This document shows, piece after piece, positions 1 to 7,965 of a stretch of DNA of 64,000 bases. The position numbers and the translations under genes are program-made. Source of the DNA: Longispora albida DSM 44784 (GTDB lineage: Bacteria > Actinomycetota > Actinomycetes > Mycobacteriales > Micromonosporaceae). Under the pieces are notes generated by a model. It did not search any database. It saw only the letters and a list, made by a program, of their open reading frames with translations, and was not told the origin of the DNA. The stretch lies in contig NZ_KB903815.1 in assembly GCF_000379825.1 (NCBI RefSeq), forward strand, positions 137,583 to 201,582, read 5' to 3'. Position 1 is the first letter of the stretch. Each line of letters starts with the position of its first letter.

Positions 1-471
1 CCCGGCCGGACCGAGCTGCGCGGCCGGGCCGCAGGGCTCGCCCTGATCGCGGTCCCTGCGCTGACCGTGATCGTCCCGGCGCTCGGCGCGCTCACCGGGC
101 AGTACGGCAACATCGCCGGCGCGCTCGGCACGGCATACGCCTCGTTCGGCGTCGCGGCCGGCATGATGTCCATCCTCTCGGTGTACGCCGCCTACGCCCT
201 GCCCGAGTCGAGCAACCCGTTCGCGATGAACAGCGGTGGCGGGTGCATGAAGGGCCTGGTCAACATCGCGGCGATGCTCGCGACCCTGGTACTCGCCGCC
301 CCGATGGCCCTCCTCGCCTGGTGGGCTGGCAGCTCGGCCTGGTCGGTCGTGGTGATCCCGGTCAGCGTCGCGTACGGCGTGGGCGCCGTCCTCATCGGCA
401 CCCTCATCGGCGGCGACGCCCTCAACCGCCGCGCCCCGGAACTCCTCGCAGCCGTGACGCCGTCACGGTAG
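1..471 (+). CDS. ABC-2 type transporter permease, C-terminal part
   Basis: The frame is open from base 1, so the 5' part lies outside the window. The visible 156 residues hold about four hydrophobic segments (around residues 15-30, 45-63, 85-107 and 115-140) and end in RRAPELLAAVTPSR. A hydrophobic array followed by an arginine-rich RRAPELLAAV tail is common in actinobacterial ABC-2 permeases, which form the membrane channel of an ATP-driven exporter. The substrate and the ATPase partner cannot be seen. A strong terminator follows. The assignment rests on the C-terminal pattern alone, so another polytopic membrane protein is possible. Confidence 0.5.
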   Translation, partial: PGRTELRGRAAGLALIAVPALTVIVPALGALTGQYGNIAGALGTAYASFGVAAGMMSILSVYAAYALPESSNPFAMNSGGGCMKGLVNIAAMLATLVLAAPMALLAWWAGSSAWSVVVIPVSVAYGVGAVLIGTLIGGDALNRRAPELLAAVTPSR

Positions 472-487
472 TAACCCCGCAGCACCC

Positions 488-519
488 GAGGCCGGCCACG
501 CGACAGCGCGGCCGGCCTC
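488..519 (+). terminator. Rho-independent-type hairpin after the permease
   Basis: Perfect 10-bp stem GAGGCCGGCC / GGCCGGCCTC with a 12-nt loop, starting 17 nt after the permease stop. The following AGTTGGTTGTG is only weakly U-rich, as is usual in high-GC actinobacteria. Confidence 0.7.
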
Positions 520-619
520 AGTTGGTTGTGCGCACGCCTGGCATGGAGAATCCACAATTTTTTCACAGTGGACGGGCCAGGCCCCGGCCATCCTGATCAG
601 CTCACGAAAGGAGTGGCTG

Positions 620-1156
620 ATGAGGGATGGGCAGGATAATGGGCGGATGGGGATTCATCCTGAGCATCCGTTCGCCACGCCCGAGCCGGAGCGCGGGCCC
701 GTACGGCGGCTTCGCGGGCGGCTGGCCTCGACCGTCACGCTGTGGACGGCCGGGGCCGAGCCGGGGCGGGCCGGGCTGCCGGTCGCTTCGACGCTGATCG
801 CCGACGGCGAGCCGGGCCGGGTGCTGGGCCTGCTCGACCCGGAGTCGGAGGTGTTCGACGCGCTGACCGCCAGCGGTACGTTCGCCGTGATGGTGCTCGA
901 CGGCAGCCAGCAACGGATCTCCGATGAGTTCGCCGGTCTCGTACCCGTCCCCGGCGGCGCCTTCCGTAACCACGGCTGGACCGAGACCGAGTGGGGCCCG
1001 GTTCTCGTCGGCGCCACGACCTGGGCCGGGTGCACCGTGGAGAACACCCGGCCGTGCGGCTACGGCGAGCTGGTCGAGGGCGTCATCCGCTACGTCGAAC
1101 TGGGCGAGGCCGAACCGCTGGTGTACCACCGGGGCCGGTACCGCACTCTCGGCTGA
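620..1156 (+). CDS. Flavin-reductase-like split-barrel protein
   Basis: 178 residues. The core (about residues 30-130) carries the pattern LASTVTLWTAG...GLPVASTLIADGEPGRVLGLLDP...EFAGLVPVPGGAF, which matches flavin reductase-like FMN-binding split barrels. These proteins usually bind FMN and reduce free flavin or act as small oxidoreductases in the cytoplasm. The ATG start follows GAAAGGAG with good spacing. An internal ATG ten codons later (MGIHPEHPF) is an alternative. The gene converges on the next one with no gap: its TGA is immediately followed by the stop codon of the minus-strand gene. The physiological partner is unknown. Confidence 0.7.
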   Translation: MRDGQDNGRMGIHPEHPFATPEPERGPVRRLRGRLASTVTLWTAGAEPGRAGLPVASTLIADGEPGRVLGLLDPESEVFDALTASGTFAVMVLDGSQQRISDEFAGLVPVPGGAFRNHGWTETEWGPVLVGATTWAGCTVENTRPCGYGELVEGVIRYVELGEAEPLVYHRGRYRTLG

Positions 1157-2062
1157 TCACTTCTTCACGAGGTCCTTGAGGTCTTCTACTGCCTTCTTGG
1201 CCGCGTCCTTGGCGCCGTCGGCTGTCTTCTTGGTGACCAGGTCGGTGACCCAGGCCTCGTTGAAGCCGCCGAGGAAGCCGAGGGCCCCCCAGTAGAACCA
1301 GACGGCGAGCGGGGCGTCCGGGACCTTGAAGATGTTGACCAGCTCGCCCTTGACCAGGAACAGGATCGCGCCTGCGAAGAACCAGCCGAGCATGATCCGG
1401 ATGGCGGCAGCCCGGATGCCGGACGCCTGGTGGTTCTCGACCTCCTGCTTGCGGAGCCGGATCAGTGAGCTGAGCGTCGCGCCGCCGGCCCCGCCGCCGA
1501 TCGCGACCAGCGCGTGCTCGACAAGGATCTTGTTGTTGCCGCGCAGGCCGTCGGCGAACAGCTCGAAGCAGGCGGCGATCAGGAGGTACAGGATCGCGAG
1601 CAGCAGGAGGCTGGCGAAGACGCCGAAGATCGTGCCCTTGAAGTACTCGCGCTGGACGCGGCGCTGCGCGAGGGCCTTCAGCTCGGCCCCGACCTCGGCG
1701 GCCCGGGTGCTGAGGAACGCCTCGACCGGGTCCGGTGCGCCGACGCGCGGCTCGGGGAGCGTCAGCGCCGTGCGGACACCCTCCTCGATGCGCTCGCGGA
1801 TGAGGCGCCAGTCGTCGGGTACGAGATAGCGCTGTCCTTCCAGATACTGACCCTTGAGGAGCGCGAGCGGGACGAGCGCCCTGGCGGAGAACGAGCCGTC
1901 GAAGGGGCCGAGCACGCTGTCGAGCGGGACGACGGGGCGACCCTCGATCCGGCGGGTCTGGACGTAGAGCCAGCGTTCGCCGAGCCGGCGCCGGATGCGG
2001 TGCTGCTCCACTGTGGCCGGTGGCGGCGCTGGTGGCGGGGCGGTCTGCTGATCGGTGGACAT
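1157..2062 (-). CDS. Conserved membrane protein, function unknown
   Basis: 301 residues from the ATG at 2062, chosen because AGGAGG lies 6 nt upstream. An upstream in-frame start would add 35 unlikely residues. The N-terminus is rich in Pro and Ala (residues 1-20), then a soluble stretch of about 110 residues. Four membrane segments follow near residues 141-165, 175-195, 218-238 and 246-265. The last 35 residues are a Lys/Asp/Ala-rich amphipathic helix. No catalytic motif was recognised. The layout suggests a regulator or scaffold anchored in the membrane, but this is inference. It is transcribed away from the DUF485-actP pair. Confidence 0.6.
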   Translation of the reverse strand: MSTDQQTAPPPAPPPATVEQHRIRRRLGERWLYVQTRRIEGRPVVPLDSVLGPFDGSFSARALVPLALLKGQYLEGQRYLVPDDWRLIRERIEEGVRTALTLPEPRVGAPDPVEAFLSTRAAEVGAELKALAQRRVQREYFKGTIFGVFASLLLLAILYLLIAACFELFADGLRGNNKILVEHALVAIGGGAGGATLSSLIRLRKQEVENHQASGIRAAAIRIMLGWFFAGAILFLVKGELVNIFKVPDAPLAVWFYWGALGFLGGFNEAWVTDLVTKKTADGAKDAAKKAVEDLKDLVKK

Positions 2063-2272
2063 CGCGACCTCCTGAGGGGCTGGGCCGGATCGAGCCAGAT
2101 CATTATCGGCCGGTCCACTGTGTCCGGCCAAGCCGGCGAACGGACGTCCGGTGGCCGTTCGGCGCACCGGGGGCGCCGTTCGCCGGTCGCGGGCCGGGGA
2201 TCACCGCCCGGCCCTGATGATCGTTTCTACGGTGTGCCACGTCACATGCATCCGACCTTCATGGCGGTAGAG

Positions 2273-2614
2273 ATGTCAGAAGAACAAAGTCAGGGCCGTT
2301 ACGAGGAGGTGCAGGCCAGCCCGGAATTCGCCGGGTTGAGGCGTGCGCTGCGCCGGTTCGTGTTCCCGGTGACCGTGGCCTTCCTGTCCTGGTACGGGCT
2401 GTACGTCGTCCTGTCGGCCTTCGCCCGTGACTTCATGGGCACGAAGGTGTTCGCCGAGGTGAACGTGGCGCTGGTCTTCGGGCTGCTCCAGTTCGCCTCG
2501 ACGTTCCTGATCGCCTGGTGGTACGCCAGCTACGCCGGCCGGCGGCTCGATCCGGCCGCCGGGCGGATCCGGGCCGAGCTGGAGGAAGAGGAGTCCGCCG
2601 ATGCTCGCGCGTAA
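2273..2614 (+). CDS. DUF485 membrane protein paired with ActP
   Basis: 113 residues with two membrane helices (about residues 24-45 and 60-82) and the family pattern SPEFAGLRRALRRFVFPVTVAFLSWYGLYVVLSAFARDFMGTK (quoted in parts: residues 15-33 and following). DUF485 proteins, such as YjcH of E. coli, are encoded directly before the acetate symporter ActP and are thought to be an accessory subunit. Here the stop overlaps the actP start by 14 nt, so the two are translationally coupled. Possible starts are the ATG at 2273 and an ATG at 2261; neither has a strong Shine-Dalgarno sequence. Confidence 0.8.
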   Translation: MSEEQSQGRYEEVQASPEFAGLRRALRRFVFPVTVAFLSWYGLYVVLSAFARDFMGTKVFAEVNVALVFGLLQFASTFLIAWWYASYAGRRLDPAAGRIRAELEEEESADARA

Positions 2615-4325
2615 CCTGACGCTGGTCCTGTTCGTCGTGCTGGTCGCCGTCACGCTGGCCATCACGGTGTGGGCGAGCCGGCAGAACAAGACGGCCGCGG
2701 ACTTCTACGACGGTGGCCGGTCGTTCTCCGGCTTCCAGAACGGCATGGCGATCGGCGGGGACTACATGTCGGCCGCCTCGTTCCTGGGCATCGCCGGGAT
2801 GATCGCGCTGTCGGGGTACGACGGGTTTCTGTACTCGATCGGGTTCCTCGTCGCGTGGCTGGTGGCGTTGCTGCTGGTCGCGGAGCTGATGCGCAACTCC
2901 GGCCGGTACACGATGGGTGATGTCCTGGCCTTCCGGATGCGGCAGCGTCCGGTGCGGACGGCGGCCTCGGTGTCCACCATCGTGGTCTCGATCTTCTACC
3001 TGCTCGCGCAGATGGTCGGGGCAGGCTCGCTCGTCGCGCTGCTGCTGGGGATCAAGGAGGGGCAGACCTTCCTCGGGATGGGGCCGGAGACGGCGAAGGT
3101 CGTCACCATCGTGATCATCGGCGTCCTGATGATCGCGTACGTGGTGATCGGCGGGATGAAGGGCACCACCTACGTCCAGATCGTCAAGGCGTTCATGCTG
3201 ATGCTGGGCGCGCTGCTGATGACGCTGCTCGTCTTCGCCGCCTTCAAGTTCAACCTGTCGGACCTGCTGTCCTCGGCCGCGCAGAAGTCGGGCAAGGGCC
3301 AGGCCTTCCTCGAACCAGGTCTGAAATACGGCCGCGAGCTGGACAGTCCACTACGGACGATGGTCAGCAAGCTGGACCTGATCTCGCTGGGCATGGCGCT
3401 GGTGCTGGGCACGGCCGGGCTCCCGCACATCCTGATCCGCTTCTACACCGTGCCGAACTCGAAAGCCGCCCGCAAGAGCGTGGTGTGGGCGATCGGCATC
3501 ATCGGCACCTTCTACCTGATGACCCTGGCCCTCGGCTTCGGCGCGGCGGCCCTGGTCGGCGGCAAGGCGATCACCAGCCAGGACCCGAGCGGGAACACCG
3601 CGGCACCGCAGTTGGCCGCCGAGCTGGGCAAGAGGTACTTCGGCGGCGAGTTCGGCGGGGCGCTGATGCTGGCGATCATCGCGGCGGTGGCGTTCGCGAC
3701 GATCCTGGCCGTCGTCGCCGGGCTGACCCTCGCCTCCTCGTCCTCCCTCGCCCACGACCTCTACGCCAACGTGATCAAGCGCGGGAAGTCCGACGAGCGG
3801 CAGGAGGTGAGGGTCGCCAGGGTGGCGGCCTTCGCGATCGGGGCGGTGGCGATCGTCCTGGCGGTCTTCGCCCGCAGCCTCAACGTGGCGTTCCTGGTCG
3901 CGCTGGCCTTCGCCATCGCGGCGTCCGCCAACCTGCCGGCCATCCTCTTCTCCCTGTTCTGGAAGAGGTTCAACACCCGTGGCGCGCTGTGGGGGATCTA
4001 CGGCGGGCTCGTCGCGGCAGTTCTGCTGGTACTGCTGAGCCCGGTCATGTGGGGCGGCGCGTCGGACACGCAGCCGCCGGCCGCGCTGAACGAGAAGTCG
4101 GCCGCCGCCTGCGGGGTACCCGTGACCTCGAAGGCTGTCGCCAATCCGACCGCGCTGATCAGCTGCACGGCTGTCGCGCCGGTGCCGTTCCAGAACCCGG
4201 GGCTGTTGTCGATCCCGATCGGGTTCCTGTGCGCGGCTGTGGGGGCTCTCACGTCCCGTGAGCAGGACAAAGGCAAGTTCGCCGAGCTGGAGGTCCGGGC
4301 ACTGACCGGGGCCAACGCTCACTGA
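2601..4325 (+). CDS. actP: Cation:acetate symporter (SSS family)
   Basis: 574 residues with about 13 membrane helices, the usual size of ActP. The N-terminus holds the sodium:solute symporter pattern TAADFYDGGRSFSGFQNGMAIGGDYMSAASFLGIAGM (residues 32-67, shown as landmark segments). The loop around residues 272-290 (GTAGLPHILIRFYTVPN) and ATILAVVAGLTLASSSSLAHDLY (about 356-378) are typical of acetate/pyruvate carriers. It imports acetate or related monocarboxylates with a cation. The start ATG follows GGAGGAAGAGGAG, and the reading frame overlaps the DUF485 gene, so both are probably one operon. Confidence 0.9.
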   Translation: MLARNLTLVLFVVLVAVTLAITVWASRQNKTAADFYDGGRSFSGFQNGMAIGGDYMSAASFLGIAGMIALSGYDGFLYSIGFLVAWLVALLLVAELMRNSGRYTMGDVLAFRMRQRPVRTAASVSTIVVSIFYLLAQMVGAGSLVALLLGIKEGQTFLGMGPETAKVVTIVIIGVLMIAYVVIGGMKGTTYVQIVKAFMLMLGALLMTLLVFAAFKFNLSDLLSSAAQKSGKGQAFLEPGLKYGRELDSPLRTMVSKLDLISLGMALVLGTAGLPHILIRFYTVPNSKAARKSVVWAIGIIGTFYLMTLALGFGAAALVGGKAITSQDPSGNTAAPQLAAELGKRYFGGEFGGALMLAIIAAVAFATILAVVAGLTLASSSSLAHDLYANVIKRGKSDERQEVRVARVAAFAIGAVAIVLAVFARSLNVAFLVALAFAIAASANLPAILFSLFWKRFNTRGALWGIYGGLVAAVLLVLLSPVMWGGASDTQPPAALNEKSAAACGVPVTSKAVANPTALISCTAVAPVPFQNPGLLSIPIGFLCAAVGALTSREQDKGKFAELEVRALTGANAH

Positions 4326-4335
4326 GTACCGCAAT

Positions 4336-4380
4336 ACCGGGCAGTTGGGGATCTATTCACCATTTCTCCGGCTGCCCGGT
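4336..4380 (+). terminator. Hairpin after actP
   Basis: Nine-base arms ACCGGGCAG and CTGCCCGGT separated by 27 nt, beginning 10 nt after the actP stop. The long loop and absent U-tract make it a modest terminator candidate. Confidence 0.4.
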
Positions 4381-4385
4381 CCATG

Positions 4386-4413
4386 TTGCACACAGTGTCG
4401 GCTCGGTTACCCT
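4386..4413 (+). promoter_or_regulatory. Possible sigma-70-type promoter before the LCP array
   Basis: TTGCAC (4386-4391), a 16-nt spacer and TACCCT (4408-4413). A second TACCCT lies at 4427-4432, so two alternative -10 elements are possible. Confidence 0.35.
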
Positions 4414-4426
4414 GGCGGGCCGCACG

Positions 4427-4432
4427 TACCCT
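4427..4432 (+). promoter_or_regulatory. -10 element (TACCCT) of a leaderless transcript
   Basis: TACCCT ends 6 nt before the ATG at 4439, and no Shine-Dalgarno sequence is present. This geometry places the transcript start at or near the start codon. Confidence 0.5.
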
Positions 4433-4438
4433 GGGGAC

Positions 4439-5638
4439 ATGACCGAGCCCCGACCAACCGGCCGCGCGTCAGTCCCCTCCGGCCGGGCAGCCCGCCCGCA
4501 GCAGCAGCCCCCGGCCGACCCGTGGGACGACGTCGCGCCCGCCGCGCCGCACCGCCCTTCCGGCCGGGCAGCCGTGGGTTCCGGACGCCCGCCAGTCCAG
4601 CCGCCGCGCGGGACCGCGTACGGCAAGGGTGCTGGCAAGGGCCCGGGTAAGCGCAGGCCGCGCTGGGGCCGGATCGCCCTCGTCGTGTCCGGGGTGCTCG
4701 TGATCGCGCTGATCGCGGCAGGCTTCGGCGCCTGGTCGTACCTCAGCGGGCTCAACGACGACGTCAAGCGCACCGACGCCTTCGAGGGCCTGGTCGGCAA
4801 CCGGCCGGCCAAGACGGTCGACGGCGCTTTCAACATCCTGCTGCTCGGCAGCGACTCGCGGAACCCGGACAACATCGAGGCCGACGCGCGGGCCGACACC
4901 ATGATGCTGCTGCACGTGACGGCGAAGCACGACCAGGCGTACGTGATCTCGCTGCCCCGTGACCTCTGGGTGCACGTCCCGAAGAATCCGAAGGGCGGCC
5001 CGGGCAACCAGATGGCCAAGCTCAACGCGGCCTTCGCATGGGGTGGGGCGCCGCTGACGGTGGCCACTGTGGAGGGATACACCGGGGTACGTGTCGACCA
5101 CGTCGCCCTGATCGACTTCGACGGGCTGCGCGCGGTGACCGACGCGCTCGGCGGCGTCGACATGTACGTCGAGCAGGACGTGACGTCGATCCACGGCTAC
5201 ACCAGCCACCGGAGCTGGAAGAAGGGTATGAACCACTTCTCCGGCGACGCGGCTCTCGACTACATCCGGCAGCGCAAGCAGTTCCCGGACGGGGACTTCG
5301 CCCGGATGCGGCACCAGCAGCAGTTCATCAAGGCGATGCTGGACAAGGCGGCCGACACCGGCACGCTGACCAACCCGGTGAAGCTCAAGGCCTTCCTCGA
5401 CTCGGCGATCAAGGCGCTCGTCGTCGACAAGGACTTCCAGCTCATCGACATGGCCATCCAGTTCAGGGGGCTGCGGTCGAACAACCTGACCTTCATGACT
5501 AGCCCCAACGCCGGCACGGACACCGTCGATGGAGAGAGCGTCATCCTCTCGGACAAGGTCAAGGCCAAGGCTCTGTACGAAGCGGTCAACAAGGACAAAA
5601 TCGCCGAGTGGGTCCAGGCTAACCCGCCCCAGAAGTGA
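4439..5638 (+). CDS. LytR-CpsA-Psr (LCP) family protein 1
   Basis: 399 residues. Residues 1-75 are Pro/Arg/Ala-rich and cytoplasmic, one helix spans about 79-100, and the rest is extracytoplasmic. The LCP catalytic domain shows LLLGSDSRNPDN, ARADTMMLLHV, ISLPRDLWVHVP and YIRQRKQFPDGDFARMRHQQQF, including the conserved Asp/Arg residues that bind the pyrophosphate of polyprenyl-linked glycopolymers. LCP enzymes transfer teichoic acid, arabinogalactan or capsule precursors to peptidoglycan. This is the first of four consecutive LCP genes and the only one with the long proline-rich N-terminus. It has its own leaderless-type promoter. Confidence 0.9.
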   Translation: MTEPRPTGRASVPSGRAARPQQQPPADPWDDVAPAAPHRPSGRAAVGSGRPPVQPPRGTAYGKGAGKGPGKRRPRWGRIALVVSGVLVIALIAAGFGAWSYLSGLNDDVKRTDAFEGLVGNRPAKTVDGAFNILLLGSDSRNPDNIEADARADTMMLLHVTAKHDQAYVISLPRDLWVHVPKNPKGGPGNQMAKLNAAFAWGGAPLTVATVEGYTGVRVDHVALIDFDGLRAVTDALGGVDMYVEQDVTSIHGYTSHRSWKKGMNHFSGDAALDYIRQRKQFPDGDFARMRHQQQFIKAMLDKAADTGTLTNPVKLKAFLDSAIKALVVDKDFQLIDMAIQFRGLRSNNLTFMTSPNAGTDTVDGESVILSDKVKAKALYEAVNKDKIAEWVQANPPQK

Positions 5639-5777
5639 TGAAGGTCCGGTTCGTGCGGGTGGCGGGTGGGCCACGGTTGGCATAGGGTCCGAACTCGGCG
5701 CCGTTCGCGGTCCGTGACCATCAGCCCCCGCCCACAGCAGCGCGAGCCTGTGGCCAGAGCACCGAGCAGAGGAGACC

Positions 5778-6848
5778 GTGACGTCCGGCAAGCCAGACCT
5801 GCCCGGGGTGCACCGCCAGCGGCGCAGCCCCCTGTGGGCTCGGCTCTGCCTGGTCTTCGGCCTCGTGCTCAGCCTGGGAGCCGGCGGCACCCTTGTCGCC
5901 TTCGAGCTGGTGAAGAACAAGGTCGAGGGCTCGATCACCCAGCGTGACCTGCTCGGCCGTGGCGAACCGGAGAACCAGGCCCGCCGCGAGGTCGACGGCC
6001 CGCTCAACATCTTGCTGGCCGGCCTGGACTACCGCAAGGACGATCCCGAGAGCCAGAAGTTCCAGCGCGCCGACTCGATCATGTGGGTGCACATCCCCCG
6101 CGATCACAAGAGCGCCTACATCCTGTCCATCCCGCGCGACCTGCGGGTGGAGATCCCGGCCTTCGCCCCGTCCAAGTTCGGCGGCCGGACGGAGAAGATC
6201 AACGAGGCCTTCGGCGACGGGATGGGCAACGGCAAGGGTCGTGAGGGCGGGATGCAGCTCCTGGTCAAGACCGTCGAGCAGGTGACGGGGGCCAGGTTCG
6301 ACATGGCGGGGATCATCGACTGGTACGGCTTCACCGGCATCACCGGAGAGCTGGGCGGCGTGACCATGTGCCTCGACACGCCGATCAAGTCCCACCACTC
6401 GGACTACACGTTCCCCAAGGGCTGCCAGCACTACAACGGGCACCGGGGCCTGGAGCTGGTCCGCCAGCGCTACGACGTGCCCGGCGGCGACTACGGCAGG
6501 CAGAAGCTCCAGCAGCAGTTCGTGAAGCAGATCCTGAAGCAGGCGATGGGCAAGGACGTGCTGACCAACCCTGTGAAGCTGAACGCGCTGGTCAAGACGG
6601 TCGGCGACTCGCTGGTCCTCGACAAGGGCGGCTACGAGCTCTCGGATCTGGTCTGGTCGCTGAAGGGCATCACCCCGGAGAACATCATCCCGATGCAGGT
6701 GCCGCACAAGTCGCTCAAGATCAACGGTACGGACTACGAGAGCCTGGAGCAGCCCCGGGCCAGCGAGCTGTTCAAGGCGATGGCCGACGAGCGGATCGAC
6801 AGCTTCCTGGTGGCCAACACCGACCTCACGTCGAAGCTGCCCGGCTGA
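5778..6848 (+). CDS. LytR-CpsA-Psr (LCP) family protein 2
   Basis: 356 residues. A short basic N-terminus (HRQRRSPLWARLC) precedes one membrane helix at about residues 23-44, then an extracytoplasmic LCP domain with LLAGLDYRKDD, RADSIMWVHIP, LSIPRDLRVEIP and LVRQRYDVPGGDYGRQKLQQQF. The GTG start at 5778 lies behind GAGGAG. The stop overlaps the ATG of the next LCP gene by one base (TGATG), so the two are coupled. It is most like LCP 3: both have the LVRQRYD-PGGD motif and a near-identical IDWYGFT-ITGELGGVTMCLD stretch, which points to a recent tandem duplication. Confidence 0.9.
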   Translation: MTSGKPDLPGVHRQRRSPLWARLCLVFGLVLSLGAGGTLVAFELVKNKVEGSITQRDLLGRGEPENQARREVDGPLNILLAGLDYRKDDPESQKFQRADSIMWVHIPRDHKSAYILSIPRDLRVEIPAFAPSKFGGRTEKINEAFGDGMGNGKGREGGMQLLVKTVEQVTGARFDMAGIIDWYGFTGITGELGGVTMCLDTPIKSHHSDYTFPKGCQHYNGHRGLELVRQRYDVPGGDYGRQKLQQQFVKQILKQAMGKDVLTNPVKLNALVKTVGDSLVLDKGGYELSDLVWSLKGITPENIIPMQVPHKSLKINGTDYESLEQPRASELFKAMADERIDSFLVANTDLTSKLPG

Positions 6849-7909
6849 TGGCCACCACGGACAAGGCGGGCGTGCACCGCAAGCGTAAGAGTCCACTGTG
6901 GGCCAGGATCTGCCTGATCTTCGGCATGGTGCTCACCATCGCCTCCGTCGGCACCCTGATCACCGGCCAGGTCCTGATCGACAGGTACACCGGCTCGATC
7001 GCCAGCGTCAGCGTGCTCGACGACAGCGGCAAGGAGAAGCCGAAGCGGTCGGTCAAGGGGCCGATCAACATCCTGCTGGCCGGCATCGACGCCCGTAAGG
7101 ACGACACCAACCTGGTCCGCTCCGACACGGTGATGTGGGCGCACATCCCGGCCAGCCTCGACCGGGTGTACCTGCTCGCGCTGCCCCGCGACCTCCAGGT
7201 CAGCATCTCCAAGTGCTACGGCGGCAACAACCCGTGCCAGGCCAAGCTGAACGCGGCTTTCGCCTTCGGCTCCGGCGACAAGCGCGACCTGCCGGGCGGG
7301 CTCCGGCTGCTCCGGCAGACCGTGGAGTCCTTCACCGGGGTGAAGTTCGACATGGCCGGCATGATCGACTGGTACGGCTTCACCGAGATCACCGGTGAGC
7401 TCGGCGGCGTGACGATGTGCCTGGACCAGGGCTTCAAGTCCACCCAGCCCGGCCTGAAGGGTTACCAGTTCCAGGCGGGCTGCAACCACTACAACGGTCA
7501 CTCGGCGCTGGCCCTCGTCCGGCAGCGCTACGACCTGCCCGGCGGCGACAACGACCGGCAGAAGCTCCAGCAGCAGTTCATCGGCCAGATCATCAAGCAG
7601 GCCACCAGCAAGGACATGCTGAAGGACCCGAAGAAGCTCGACGCGGTGATCCGCAAGGCCGGCCGGTCGCTCCAGATGGACCTCGGCGGCTTCGACTTCA
7701 TTGATCTCGTCCTCGCGCTGCGCGGGATCAAGGCGACCGACATCGTGCCGCTGTCCGTGCCGCACACGCCGAAGATGATCAACGGCGAGTCCTTCGAGAT
7801 CCTGACCCAGCCGCTCGGCGGGCAGATGTTCCAGGCGCTGATCGGCGGGCAGATCGACGCGTTCATCGCCGGCCACCCCGAACTGGCCTCGAAGCTGAAG
7901 GGCGTGTAG
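6848..7909 (+). CDS. LytR-CpsA-Psr (LCP) family protein 3
   Basis: 353 residues with the same build as LCP 2: HRKRKSPLWARIC, one membrane helix (about residues 20-42), then the LCP domain with LLAGIDARKDD, RSDTVMWAHIP, ALPRDLQVSI and LVRQRYDLPGGDNDRQKLQQQF. It carries two Cys residues about 9 apart near KCYGGNNPCQAK, absent at that position in LCP 1. In LCP 4 a similar pair (RCPDSESGCLDK) occurs, so a disulfide in the outer domain is plausible. The start ATG overlaps the stop of LCP 2 by one base. Confidence 0.9.
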   Translation: MATTDKAGVHRKRKSPLWARICLIFGMVLTIASVGTLITGQVLIDRYTGSIASVSVLDDSGKEKPKRSVKGPINILLAGIDARKDDTNLVRSDTVMWAHIPASLDRVYLLALPRDLQVSISKCYGGNNPCQAKLNAAFAFGSGDKRDLPGGLRLLRQTVESFTGVKFDMAGMIDWYGFTEITGELGGVTMCLDQGFKSTQPGLKGYQFQAGCNHYNGHSALALVRQRYDLPGGDNDRQKLQQQFIGQIIKQATSKDMLKDPKKLDAVIRKAGRSLQMDLGGFDFIDLVLALRGIKATDIVPLSVPHTPKMINGESFEILTQPLGGQMFQALIGGQIDAFIAGHPELASKLKGV

Positions 7910-7952
7910 GCCCGTCCTCGGCGTTCGCCCCCGTCTGACCCTTTTCCCCGCC

Positions 7953-7958
7953 TAGCCT
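7953..7958 (+). promoter_or_regulatory. -10 element (TAGCCT) of a leaderless transcript
   Basis: TAGCCT ends 7 nt before the ATG at 7966. No ribosome binding site is visible. Confidence 0.45.
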
Positions 7959-7965
7959 GGTACGC